Source: OCS155 cluster bacterium AG-349-E07
Lineage (GTDB): Bacteria > Actinomycetota > Acidimicrobiia > Actinomarinales > Actinomarinaceae
Length of the DNA stretch: 39,198 nt
Assembly (NCBI GenBank): GCA_003281085.1
Contig: QCCZ01000005.1
Location: 1 to 39,198, forward strand
Direction of reading: 5' to 3'
Positions 18,160 to 25,074 of this stretch are shown here, one piece after another. Made by a program: the position numbers and the translations under genes. The notes below the pieces were generated by a model. That model saw nothing but the letters and a program-made list of their open reading frames with translations, was not told where the DNA came from and ran no database searches. How positions within the stretch are numbered: the stretch's first letter is position 1; each line of letters begins with the position of its first letter.

Positions 18160-18168
18160 ATAACCTAA

Positions 18169-18714
18169 CTAAGTCAAGGTGCGTATTATATTATTATCAA
18201 TAAATTGAATTTCACAATTTTTAGGTCTATACATTGAAAAATTTTCGTTATTTGTAAAAAAATATGTAAATGCTCTTATTGTGTCTTGATGAGAGACAAA
18301 TAATGTATTCACATTATTTTTATATTCTATAGCAACTCTTTCATATACACTTTTTAATGTCTCCTCAACGGGACTCAAATCTAAAGACGATTTTCTTTCT
18401 GAATATTCTTGTGAAGATTTTATTTCTTCAATTGTCTTTCCTATCCAGTTGTTAATTCCAGTCCACTCTGTCAGATTATTTGAAAAGAAAATTGGAATAT
18501 TTAAAATTTCAGAGATAATTGAAGACGTTTCGCGTGCTCTTAATAGGGGAGATGTAATAATTTTTTCAATTTTTTTATTACTATTTTTTAATAATTTTCC
18601 AGCTGCAACACTCTGCTCTTTCCCATAATCACTTATTTGAAATCCTGGTAAATTACCATACTGAATATTTTTCTTATTTAATACTTCAGCATGTCTTAAA
18701 AATAAGTTTGTCAT
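18169..18714 (-). CDS. Histidine phosphatase family protein (phosphoglycerate mutase-like)
   Basis: The 181-residue protein begins MTNLFLRHAEVLNKK, with the phosphohistidine RHA motif at residues 7-9. It continues with GFQISDYGKEQSVAAGKLL, ITSPLLRARETSSII (second Arg of the phosphate pocket), a proton-donor Glu in NLTEWTGINNWIGKT, and the late catalytic His in LFVSHQDTIRAFTYFF. Members act on phosphosugars, cobalamin precursors or proteins; the substrate is not predictable. An in-frame extension to 18888 exists but would overlap the DUF3040 gene on the other strand and has no homology-like content, so I start at the ATG at 18714. Confidence 0.82.
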   Translation of the reverse strand: MTNLFLRHAEVLNKKNIQYGNLPGFQISDYGKEQSVAAGKLLKNSNKKIEKIITSPLLRARETSSIISEILNIPIFFSNNLTEWTGINNWIGKTIEEIKSSQEYSERKSSLDLSPVEETLKSVYERVAIEYKNNVNTLFVSHQDTIRAFTYFFTNNENFSMYRPKNCEIQFIDNNIIRTLT

Positions 18715-18740
18715 AAATTTAGCGTAGTGTGGTAAATGAT

Positions 18741-18746
18741 TAATAT
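18741..18746 (+). promoter_or_regulatory. Probable -10 box for a leaderless DUF3040 transcript
   Basis: TAATAT sits exactly at -12 to -7 from the ATG at 18753, and there is no ribosome-binding site. The gene is divergent to the histidine phosphatase with only 38 bases between the starts, so a promoter must lie here. Confidence 0.5.
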
Positions 18747-18752
18747 CTATAT

Positions 18753-19100
18753 ATGGCATTAAACAAAAAAGAACAAGAAATTTTAAACCAAATTGAGCAA
18801 GAACTTTTGAAAGAAGATCCTGAACTTGCGAACACAGTAAAAGAATCAACACTTTCCAAATACACAAGAACAAGAGCTGTTGTTTCATTTTTTATTTTTT
18901 GTATTGGCCTTTTAACTATGTTTAGTACCTACATCATTCAACCAACTATAGCTCTAGCCGGTTTTGTTATTATGGCATTGTCTGCATACATTTTTGTATC
19001 CAATACAAGAGCACTTTTAAACGCTGAAAATATTTCTGAATGGAATTTTAAACAGGTATATAAAATTTTAAGAAACAAAGATACCTCTAGACAAAATTAA
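18753..19100 (+). CDS. DUF3040 family membrane protein
   Basis: The 115-residue protein begins ALNKKEQEILNQIEQELLKEDPELANTVK, the hallmark of the actinobacterial DUF3040 family (short acidic helix with 'L...E...L..IE..L...DP.FA'). Two adjacent membrane segments follow (about 43-62 and 66-84), then a charged cytoplasmic tail. The family is commonly found upstream of mraZ in actinobacteria and is thought to be linked with cell envelope or division, but no activity is established. It is a good lineage marker for this window. Confidence 0.82.
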   Translation: MALNKKEQEILNQIEQELLKEDPELANTVKESTLSKYTRTRAVVSFFIFCIGLLTMFSTYIIQPTIALAGFVIMALSAYIFVSNTRALLNAENISEWNFKQVYKILRNKDTSRQN

Positions 19101-19149
19101 ATCTTTAAATTAAATTAGTTATACATCGATTTTTTATAGGAGTAAGGTT

Positions 19150-19641
19150 TTGAAAAAAGATGCATTTACATCTAAGCAAGCTTGTTATTTGTCTGGCTGT
19201 ACATCTCACCAATTAAGATATTGGGACAAAGTAAACCTTGTTAATCCTTCAATACAATCATCAAATGGAAAACCCGGTGTTCCAAAGATGTATTCTTTCA
19301 GAGACATTGTTGCATTAAGAGTAATTAAAACTTTACTTGATAATGGAATGAGTATTCAAAGAGTAAGAAGAGCGTGGAGATACTTATCAAAAAATGGTGA
19401 TTTGACCAAACATTTGTCTGAAGTTAAATTAGTTTCTGACGGAAGCACAATTTATTCTGTAGGTGATGAAGAGGTGTTCGATGCACTTAAAAATGGACAA
19501 CTTACATTTTTTGAGACAATTGACAATATTACAAAAGAAGTTAAAGAAGATGTATCAAAATTTGAATTAGATAAGGAAAGATTTTTAAATTTATTGACTA
19601 AAGTAGAAGATGATGTACTTAGTCAACAACTGCAAGCGTAA
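19150..19641 (+). CDS. MerR-family transcriptional regulator
   Basis: The 163-residue protein has a winged-helix MerR DNA-binding domain in the first 75 residues: FTSKQACYLSGCTSHQLRYWDKVNLVNPS is the helix-turn-helix with its usual 'LRYWD' end, followed by the wing, YSFRDIVALRVIKTLLDNGMSIQRVRRAWRYL. The C-terminal part has no Cys metal site, so it is not a metal sensor. The start is a TTG; AGGAG at 19138-19142 with 7-base spacing supports it, one of the clearest ribosome-binding sites in the window. Targets are unknown; its place upstream of the dcw genes is suggestive only. Confidence 0.85.
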   Translation: MKKDAFTSKQACYLSGCTSHQLRYWDKVNLVNPSIQSSNGKPGVPKMYSFRDIVALRVIKTLLDNGMSIQRVRRAWRYLSKNGDLTKHLSEVKLVSDGSTIYSVGDEEVFDALKNGQLTFFETIDNITKEVKEDVSKFELDKERFLNLLTKVEDDVLSQQLQA

Positions 19642-19663
19642 AATTTTTACCTCAAATTAATTT

Positions 19664-20176
19664 ATGGAAAAGTATCGTAGCCATAGAACTCTTATTCTAA
19701 ATTCCACTTACCAGCCGCTATCTGTTGTTCCATTTAACAGAGCAATATCATTATTAATAAACAAAAAAATAAATTCTATAAATGATTCTGAAATAATATT
19801 TAAATCAGAAAATAAACGAATTGCTTTACCTAATGTTGCATTATTGAACTATTTTGTCAATGCACCTTATTCAAGGAGAGTTGCCTTGAATAAGGAAAAT
19901 ATCTTCATAAGAGATTTTTATACTTGTCAATATTGTGGGGACCAAGCAGAATCAGTAGACCATATTATTCCCAAATCTAAAGGGGGAGAGCATATCTGGG
20001 ATAATGTCGTTGCTTGTTGTAAAAAATGTAATTTAATTAAAGCTGATAAAGATCTCACAGATACAAGGTTAAAATTAAAAAGAAATCCTCAACAACCTGT
20101 CGGAGCTTTTTGGATAAAAACAATCGTTGGATCAAACCCGGATCCATCATGGGAAGAATATTTAATTTCAGCGTAA
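19664..20176 (+). CDS. HNH endonuclease family protein
   Basis: The 170-residue protein has an HNH nuclease domain with a zinc knuckle: CQYCG (Cys88, Cys91), the catalytic DH (Asp99, His100) in VDHIIPKSKGG, Asn114 in WDNVVACC, and Cys119 with Cys122. The N-terminus (LILNSTYQPLSVVPFNRAISLL) matches the conserved front part of a family widespread in actinobacteria and cyanobacteria, often chromosomal and single-copy. Its cellular role is not known; I see no partner methylase or phage genes, so a housekeeping or repair role is more likely than restriction. Confidence 0.87.
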   Translation: MEKYRSHRTLILNSTYQPLSVVPFNRAISLLINKKINSINDSEIIFKSENKRIALPNVALLNYFVNAPYSRRVALNKENIFIRDFYTCQYCGDQAESVDHIIPKSKGGEHIWDNVVACCKKCNLIKADKDLTDTRLKLKRNPQQPVGAFWIKTIVGSNPDPSWEEYLISA

Positions 20177-20190
20177 AAAATTTTTTTTCA

Positions 20191-20238
20191 AAAAGTGTTG
20201 CAAAGTGGTAGATAGTGTCATATAATGTGTAAAAGTGG
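20191..20238 (+). promoter_or_regulatory. MraZ-type operator repeats upstream of mraZ
   Basis: Three heptamers AAAGTGT (20192-20198), AAAGTGG (20202-20208) and ATAGTGT (20212-20218) recur every 10 bases, one helical turn. This fits the AAAGTG[T/G] repeats bound by MraZ upstream of its own operon in other bacteria. Two further GTG words (AATGTGT at 20225-20231 and AAAGTGG at 20232-20238) follow out of register. The repeats straddle the -35 box and spacer, so bound MraZ would block the dcw promoter: negative autoregulation is the natural reading. Confidence 0.75.
20198..20226 (+). promoter_or_regulatory. Promoter of the dcw cluster (TTGCAA-17-TATAAT)
   Basis: TTGCAA at 20198-20203 and a perfect TATAAT at 20221-20226 are 17 bases apart, the ideal vegetative sigma spacing. 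Transcription would begin near 20233, leaving about 30 bases before the mraZ GTG. It is the strongest-looking promoter in the window and overlaps the MraZ repeats. Confidence 0.75.
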
Positions 20239-20262
20239 TTCAAGGCACGAAAGGCGGAGAAA

Positions 20263-20688
20263 GTGTTCCTTGGTGAGTTTCAACATACAATGGACTCTAA
20301 AGGTAGGGTTGTAATACCATCCAAGTTTAGAGACGAGCTTCAACAGGGCTGTGTGATCACCAAGGGGCAAGACAACTGTCTCCAAATACTAACTAAATCA
20401 AATTGGGAAGAAGAAGCAATGAAAATGGCTTCACTTCCATCCACAGACAGAACATCAAGGCAATTGAGAAGGGCTTTATTCAGTGGTGCTATTGATGTGA
20501 AAATAGACTCAGCAGGAAGGGTGCAAATACCTGAAAACTTGCGAGTATATAGCGGAATTGATATCAATGAAGAAGTTACTGTAACTGGTTCAGGTCCAGT
20601 TGTGGAAGTTTGGTCGACTAGAAGTTGGAAGAAAATTCAAAATGAAGCTGATCAAGCCTTTGCAAATATAAACGAAGTGAAAGGATAA
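20263..20688 (+). CDS. mraZ: Transcriptional regulator MraZ
   Basis: The 141-residue protein consists of two SpoVT/AbrB-like halves, each with the DxxxR motif: MDSKGRVVIPSKFRDEL near residue 10 and IDSAGRVQIPENLRVY near 85. MraZ forms a ring and binds GTG-containing direct repeats in front of its own operon; such repeats lie just upstream here. The start is a GTG preceded by the purine-rich GGCGGAGAAA. The length is typical (about 142). It is the first gene of the division and cell-wall cluster; a structured 88-base gap separates it from rsmH. Confidence 0.95.
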   Translation: MFLGEFQHTMDSKGRVVIPSKFRDELQQGCVITKGQDNCLQILTKSNWEEEAMKMASLPSTDRTSRQLRRALFSGAIDVKIDSAGRVQIPENLRVYSGIDINEEVTVTGSGPVVEVWSTRSWKKIQNEADQAFANINEVKG

Positions 20689-20696
20689 GTTCATAG

Positions 20697-20773
20697 CCAG
20701 CTCTCTAGACAACTAAATTGGAACACCCTTACTCCGCCCAACTTTCCAATTGGTGCCAGTGCTAGAGAGCTGG
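20697..20773 (+). ncRNA. Structured 5' element between mraZ and rsmH (mraW RNA motif-like)
   Basis: CCAGCTCTCTAG (20697-20708) and CTAGAGAGCTGG (20762-20773) form a perfect 12-bp stem. Inside it AATTGGAA (20716-20723) and TTCCAATT (20744-20751) form a second perfect 8-bp stem that closes a 20-base pyrimidine-rich loop containing CTTACTCCGCCC. The outer stem ends 2 bases before the rsmH ATG and includes any ribosome-binding purines, so folding could limit rsmH translation. There is no T tract, so it is not an intrinsic terminator. In place and general shape it resembles the mraW RNA motif described in actinobacteria; I cannot confirm the match without a covariance search. Confidence 0.65.
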
Positions 20774-20775
20774 GT

Positions 20776-21690
20776 ATGAATAACAACAGGGTAGGGTACT
20801 TAAAGCATGTCGGAGTGATGATATCCGAAGTTAATGAAATAGTATCTAATTCACCTGCAGGAATATTTATAGATGCTACTTATGGTTATGGTTCGCATTT
20901 TAACTATTTAAAACAAAAGAACGGCCATCTTGAATTTATTGGAATAGATAGAGATTTAGAAGCAGTTAAGAATTCCTCTGATGAAGTCTTAAATATAAAA
21001 TTTTCAAACATTACTGATGTATTATCTATTAAAAATATTTTCGATATATCAGGAGTTTTCTATGACTTTGGTATTTCCTCACATCAAATTGATAACCCAG
21101 ATAGAGGATTTTCATATTTGAATCCAGGACCACTAGACATGAGAATGAACCAAGATGACAAAATCACTGCAGATGAAGTATTAAATCAATTTGAAGAAGA
21201 AGATATTGCAAATATTTTGTATAAATATTCTGGTGAAAAAAATTCTCGTAAAATAGCAAAAGCAATTTCTAACTCAAGACCATTAAAATCTACCGAAGAT
21301 TTTTCTAAAGTTTTGAAAGATGTATTAGGAAAACAGAATCCAAAATATATAAATCAGACAATAAAACGATGTTTTCAAGCAATAAGAATTTATGTAAATA
21401 GTGAACTTGAGGAGATTGCTTTATCGATAAATAAAATTCAAAACTTTATTAAACCGGGTGGTGTAATTGTTTGTCTTACCTATCACTCTCTTGAAGACAA
21501 AATAGTTAAAGATATTTTTAATGATTTAACTGTTACATGTGTTTGCGATCCGAGAATTCCAATTTGCAATTGTGATACTACTCAAAATTTTAAATTTGGT
21601 AAAAATAAAAAATTGTTTCCTTCAGATGTTGAAATCAATAAAAATTCAAGATCAGCTTCAGCTACTTTGAGATATGTGGTGAAAATATGA
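20776..21690 (+). CDS. rsmH: 16S rRNA (cytosine(1402)-N4)-methyltransferase
   Basis: RsmH (formerly MraW) methylates C1402 of 16S rRNA with SAM. The 304-residue protein has the family start LKHVGVMISEV, a SAM loop IDATYGYGSHFNYL, FIGIDRDLEAV, the block VFYDFGISSHQIDNPDRGFSY with PLDMRMNQ, and the late motif CLTYHSLEDKIVKDIF. The normal GGGGH SAM loop is GYGSH here. Length is standard (about 310). It overlaps the ftsL-like gene by 4 bases (ATGA), starting the tightly packed part of the cluster. Confidence 0.94.
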   Translation: MNNNRVGYLKHVGVMISEVNEIVSNSPAGIFIDATYGYGSHFNYLKQKNGHLEFIGIDRDLEAVKNSSDEVLNIKFSNITDVLSIKNIFDISGVFYDFGISSHQIDNPDRGFSYLNPGPLDMRMNQDDKITADEVLNQFEEEDIANILYKYSGEKNSRKIAKAISNSRPLKSTEDFSKVLKDVLGKQNPKYINQTIKRCFQAIRIYVNSELEEIALSINKIQNFIKPGGVIVCLTYHSLEDKIVKDIFNDLTVTCVCDPRIPICNCDTTQNFKFGKNKKLFPSDVEINKNSRSASATLRYVVKI

Positions 21691-22007
21691 AATTTAGAAA
21701 TATTATGTTACTAATGGCAAGTGTTTTTATTTTGTCAATGCTATCAGAATTGTATTTCAACTTAAAAATTAATGAATTATCTAGTGATTTAGAGCAAATT
21801 AATAATGAAATTTTAATACTTGAAATTGAAAAGTCTAAGGTTCATTTAAAACATACTGAAGAATTTTCAATTGGAAATATTGAAAAACTTTCAAAGGAAA
21901 TTAATTTTAAAAGATTAGATATTCAAAAGAAAAATTTTGATTTAGTAAGACCTTATAAATTGATTGAAAATTCTAATCCTATAATTGTTTTGGGCTTTGG
22001 AAAATGA
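21687..22007 (+). CDS. ftsL: FtsL-like division protein
   Basis: A 106-residue bitopic membrane protein: a short basic cytoplasmic tail (MKFR), one membrane segment (about 5-24), and a coiled-coil stretch (about 27-60) rich in Leu, Ile, Glu and Lys, then a polar tail. Primary sequence of FtsL/DivIC proteins is poorly conserved, so the call rests on topology, size and its position between rsmH and ftsI, where ftsL is found in actinobacteria. It would join FtsQ and a DivIC protein in the complex that activates FtsW-FtsI. It overlaps both neighbours by 4 bases. Confidence 0.75.
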   Translation: MKFRNIMLLMASVFILSMLSELYFNLKINELSSDLEQINNEILILEIEKSKVHLKHTEEFSIGNIEKLSKEINFKRLDIQKKNFDLVRPYKLIENSNPIIVLGFGK

Positions 22008-23680
22008 CTAATTTTCAAAGATTAAAAAATTATTTTCTAATCTTTATAGTATTTTTTACAGTTTTAGGTTCTTCGTATGTTTTTATATCAACAGTGTACG
22101 AACTTCAATTTACAAATTCTGATTATTTTAAAAATCAAGCTTTGTCTTATCGAGTTAAAACTGAAAAGATAAAAGCGTCAAGAGGCAATATTTACGACAA
22201 AAATCTTTTAGTATTATCTTCAAGTTCTAGGTCATATAATATTGGAATTTTTCCAACAAAAATTGATAATTTAGATGAAGTAGTAAATTCGCTATCTGCA
22301 ATATTATCTGTAGAAAAAGATTTATTACATAAAAGAATTATATCCACTACTAACTTTTTTTATCTTGATAGAAATATAGATTATGAAAAAGGAGAAGAAA
22401 TAAAAAGTTGGAATCTTGAAGGGGTCATTCTAGAACCTTCATTTAATCGTGTGATACACGCTAATTCAGTTTCAAAAATTATAGGAAAAGTAGATCCTGA
22501 CGAAAATGGTATAGAAGGTTTAGAGCTTTATTTTGACTCATCACTTAAAGGAACAGATGGTGAAATTAGCTACGAAGCTTCACCAAATGGAAAAATTATT
22601 CCACAGGCACCTATTAAAACTATTCAACCAACTCACGGAAAAGATTTAATTTTGACACTAGATTCCGAATTGCAATTTATAAGTGAAAATCTATGTTCTG
22701 AGGCACTAGAAAAAACCGAAGCATTAAATTGCTCTATTGTTTTTGCCAATGCAAATACTGGCGAAATATTAATTGCTGCTGAAAAAAGTGGATATCTTGA
22801 AGATAGTTTAAACATAGACTTATTAAGTATGAGAGCTCAGTATGAGCCTGGTTCTTCATTAAAAATCTTTTCTATAGGTGCAGGCATAGAACAAGGATTA
22901 TTTGATGAAAATACTAAATATTTAGTTGACGATAAAATTGAAATTATTGAGGGATCCTGTGCCAAAAATTATGATGGTCTTAAAGGTTGTTATAGAGATT
23001 TCTTAAACCATGATCCATATGAAATATCTATTAAGGAAATAATAGAGCGCTCATCAAATGTTGGGACAATTCTCGCTACAAAAGATTTGGATATAAATTA
23101 TTTAGAAGACTATCTTTATAAATTTGGCTTTGGTGAAAGAACAGGCGTGGAATTGACCGGTGAGATAAAGGGAAGTTTCACCGAATATAACATTTGTAAA
23201 ACTTGTTTAAGTTCACTATCAATTGGTTACACGGTTAATGTAACGCAACTTCAAATGGTCAAAGCATATAGTATTATTGCAAATGGTGGTAAGAATATAA
23301 ATTTGTCATTAATTAAAAAACCTACGGAAAGTTCAAATCTTCAACAGGTAATAAGTGTTGAGATGTCTCAAAGATTAAAAAATCTCTTAATAAATGTTGT
23401 AGAAGGTGTCAATGGTACAGGAAAGTCATTGAAATTAGATAATTACATAATTGGAGGAAAGACTGGGACTAGTAGAACTCATATTGAGGGAGATGGCTAT
23501 TCAGATTTTAGATTTAATACTTCATTTACTGGATTTATTGAAACATTAGAAGGACCTGTTGTTGGATCAGTTATTTTATGGGGAGCTTCTGTTAACCCGG
23601 AATCTGAATACGTTACAGGAGGATCAACTGCTGCTCCGATTTTTAAAACAATTGTCAGCAACCTAGTACCAGGAGAGTAA
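22004..23680 (+). CDS. ftsI: Septal peptidoglycan transpeptidase (PBP3-like)
   Basis: FtsI crosslinks septal peptidoglycan. The 558-residue class B penicillin-binding protein has a membrane anchor (about 10-32), a pedestal domain opening with ASRGNIYDKN (59-67), and the transpeptidase domain with all three active-site motifs: SxxK at 284-287 (EPGSSLKIF), SxN at 350-352 (ERSSNVG) and KTG at 486-488 (GGKTGTS). There are two cysteine pairs in the outer domain (Cys319/Cys329 and Cys398/Cys401) that could form disulfides. There is no PASTA domain. It pairs functionally with ftsW downstream. The stop overlaps the murE ATG (TAATG). Confidence 0.93.
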   Translation: MTNFQRLKNYFLIFIVFFTVLGSSYVFISTVYELQFTNSDYFKNQALSYRVKTEKIKASRGNIYDKNLLVLSSSSRSYNIGIFPTKIDNLDEVVNSLSAILSVEKDLLHKRIISTTNFFYLDRNIDYEKGEEIKSWNLEGVILEPSFNRVIHANSVSKIIGKVDPDENGIEGLELYFDSSLKGTDGEISYEASPNGKIIPQAPIKTIQPTHGKDLILTLDSELQFISENLCSEALEKTEALNCSIVFANANTGEILIAAEKSGYLEDSLNIDLLSMRAQYEPGSSLKIFSIGAGIEQGLFDENTKYLVDDKIEIIEGSCAKNYDGLKGCYRDFLNHDPYEISIKEIIERSSNVGTILATKDLDINYLEDYLYKFGFGERTGVELTGEIKGSFTEYNICKTCLSSLSIGYTVNVTQLQMVKAYSIIANGGKNINLSLIKKPTESSNLQQVISVEMSQRLKNLLINVVEGVNGTGKSLKLDNYIIGGKTGTSRTHIEGDGYSDFRFNTSFTGFIETLEGPVVGSVILWGASVNPESEYVTGGSTAAPIFKTIVSNLVPGE

Positions 23681-25074
23681 TGGATAAAATTTATAATTAT
23701 GACCAATATTTGGGAATGAGTTTAGATTTTTCGGTAATTGTAAATTCAACACTTGACTTAAAACCTGGTTCAATTTTATGTATTGATAATGAAGATATTG
23801 AAAAATTAGATTATTTGATAAATGAAGCATTGAATAAAGACGTAGACAAAATTTTAACCAGTTCAAAATCTAAAATTTACGATGACAAGGTATATAGATT
23901 CGAAGACTATGAAAAAGTTTTTGAAGATATTTTGAAGAACATAAATCCTAATTTTAAAAATAAAACATTTTTTGGTATTACAGGAACAAATGGAAAAACA
24001 ACTACTGCTCATTTACTAAACTCTCTACTTGGAGATTCCTCAATTTTTGTAGGAACTATTGACGAAGATAATCTTTTTGAATTTACAAAAGAGGAACATT
24101 TAACAACACCAAAACTATTTAATCTTGTAAAAATGTTGTCCTTAGTTGATAGAGATGTAAGCAATGTGGTTCTTGAGGTTTCTTCTCATGCTTTAGACCA
24201 AAAAAGATTAAATGGTTTATATTTCAAAATGTCAGGATTTACAAATTTAAGCCAAGATCATTTAGACTACCACAACACAATGGATGAGTATTTTGAAGCA
24301 AAGACAAAGTTATTCAATAAAAAAACCTCAGAAGATTTTGCATACATAGATTCAATCTATGGTGAAAAATTAAATCAAATTTATGACTCTAGAGGTTTCT
24401 CTATTGGCAATACAAAGAATAACAATGTTCAACTAAATTCATACACTAATGATTCAATTGATTTTGATATTGATGGAATAAATGTGAATTCAAAACTTTA
24501 TTTGTCAGGTCCAGAAATTATTTACAATTTTCTTTTGGCTTTTAGCATGGCCTATTATTCAAAAGTTAAAGACATTAATGAGCTTAAAGATCAGATACCT
24601 CTTCTGAAAAATCCAAAAGGAAGATACGATGTTATCAATTATGCAAAAGGTGATATCATCGTAGACTATTCCCATACACCTGAAGCAATAGAAAAAGTCA
24701 TTAAATACACAAAAGAAAGATATAAAAAAGACGTAATTGTAGTTTTTGGAGCGGGAGGAAATCGTGATAAGTCAAAAAGAAAATTTATGGGTACAGCTTG
24801 TCAAAATGCTGAAAAAATAATTATTACTAACGATAACCCAAGGAAAGAAGACCAACTTGATATATCAAAACAAATACTTGAAGGAATTGATCTTAAGAAA
24901 AACGTAGAAATCATTTTAAATAGAAGAGAAGCTATAAGCAAAGGTGTAAAGCTCCTAGATGGTAAAAGCACTCTACTAGTATTAGGTAAAGGACATGAAA
25001 AATTTCAAGAAATAGGTGACGAATTGTATGAATTTGATGATATTGAAGTTGTTAGAGAAGAGATAAGCATCTAA
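23680..25074 (+). CDS. murE: UDP-N-acetylmuramoyl-tripeptide synthetase (meso-DAP adding)
   Basis: MurE adds the third residue of the stem peptide. The 464-residue protein has the ATP loop GITGTNGKTTT near 100-110, LEVSSHALDQKR, FTNLSQDHLDYH, the carbamylated-Lys region EAKTKLF, VDYSHTPEAIEKV, FGAGGNRDKSKR and LGKGHE. The DNPR motif near 385-388 predicts that it adds meso-diaminopimelate rather than lysine. It is slightly shorter than usual (about 490-500). AGGAG lies just upstream of the start. Its stop overlaps the mraY start directly, with no murF in between. Confidence 0.94.
   Translation: MDKIYNYDQYLGMSLDFSVIVNSTLDLKPGSILCIDNEDIEKLDYLINEALNKDVDKILTSSKSKIYDDKVYRFEDYEKVFEDILKNINPNFKNKTFFGITGTNGKTTTAHLLNSLLGDSSIFVGTIDEDNLFEFTKEEHLTTPKLFNLVKMLSLVDRDVSNVVLEVSSHALDQKRLNGLYFKMSGFTNLSQDHLDYHNTMDEYFEAKTKLFNKKTSEDFAYIDSIYGEKLNQIYDSRGFSIGNTKNNNVQLNSYTNDSIDFDIDGINVNSKLYLSGPEIIYNFLLAFSMAYYSKVKDINELKDQIPLLKNPKGRYDVINYAKGDIIVDYSHTPEAIEKVIKYTKERYKKDVIVVFGAGGNRDKSKRKFMGTACQNAEKIIITNDNPRKEDQLDISKQILEGIDLKKNVEIILNRREAISKGVKLLDGKSTLLVLGKGHEKFQEIGDELYEFDDIEVVREEISI

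Noticed and set aside
18715-18888. N-terminal extension of the histidine phosphatase reading frame up to 18888
   Set aside because: It would overlap the DUF3040 coding sequence on the other strand and adds a Leu/Cys-rich segment ahead of a normal family start (MTNLFLRHAE).
19664-20176. HNH gene as part of a restriction or phage-defence system
   Set aside because: No methyltransferase, helicase or phage genes adjoin it; this HNH family is a common single-copy chromosomal gene in actinobacteria, and the neighbours are housekeeping genes.
20697-20773. Intrinsic terminator after mraZ
   Set aside because: The 12-bp stem is strong but no T tract follows; the 3' arm leads directly into the rsmH start codon, so a regulatory leader fits better.
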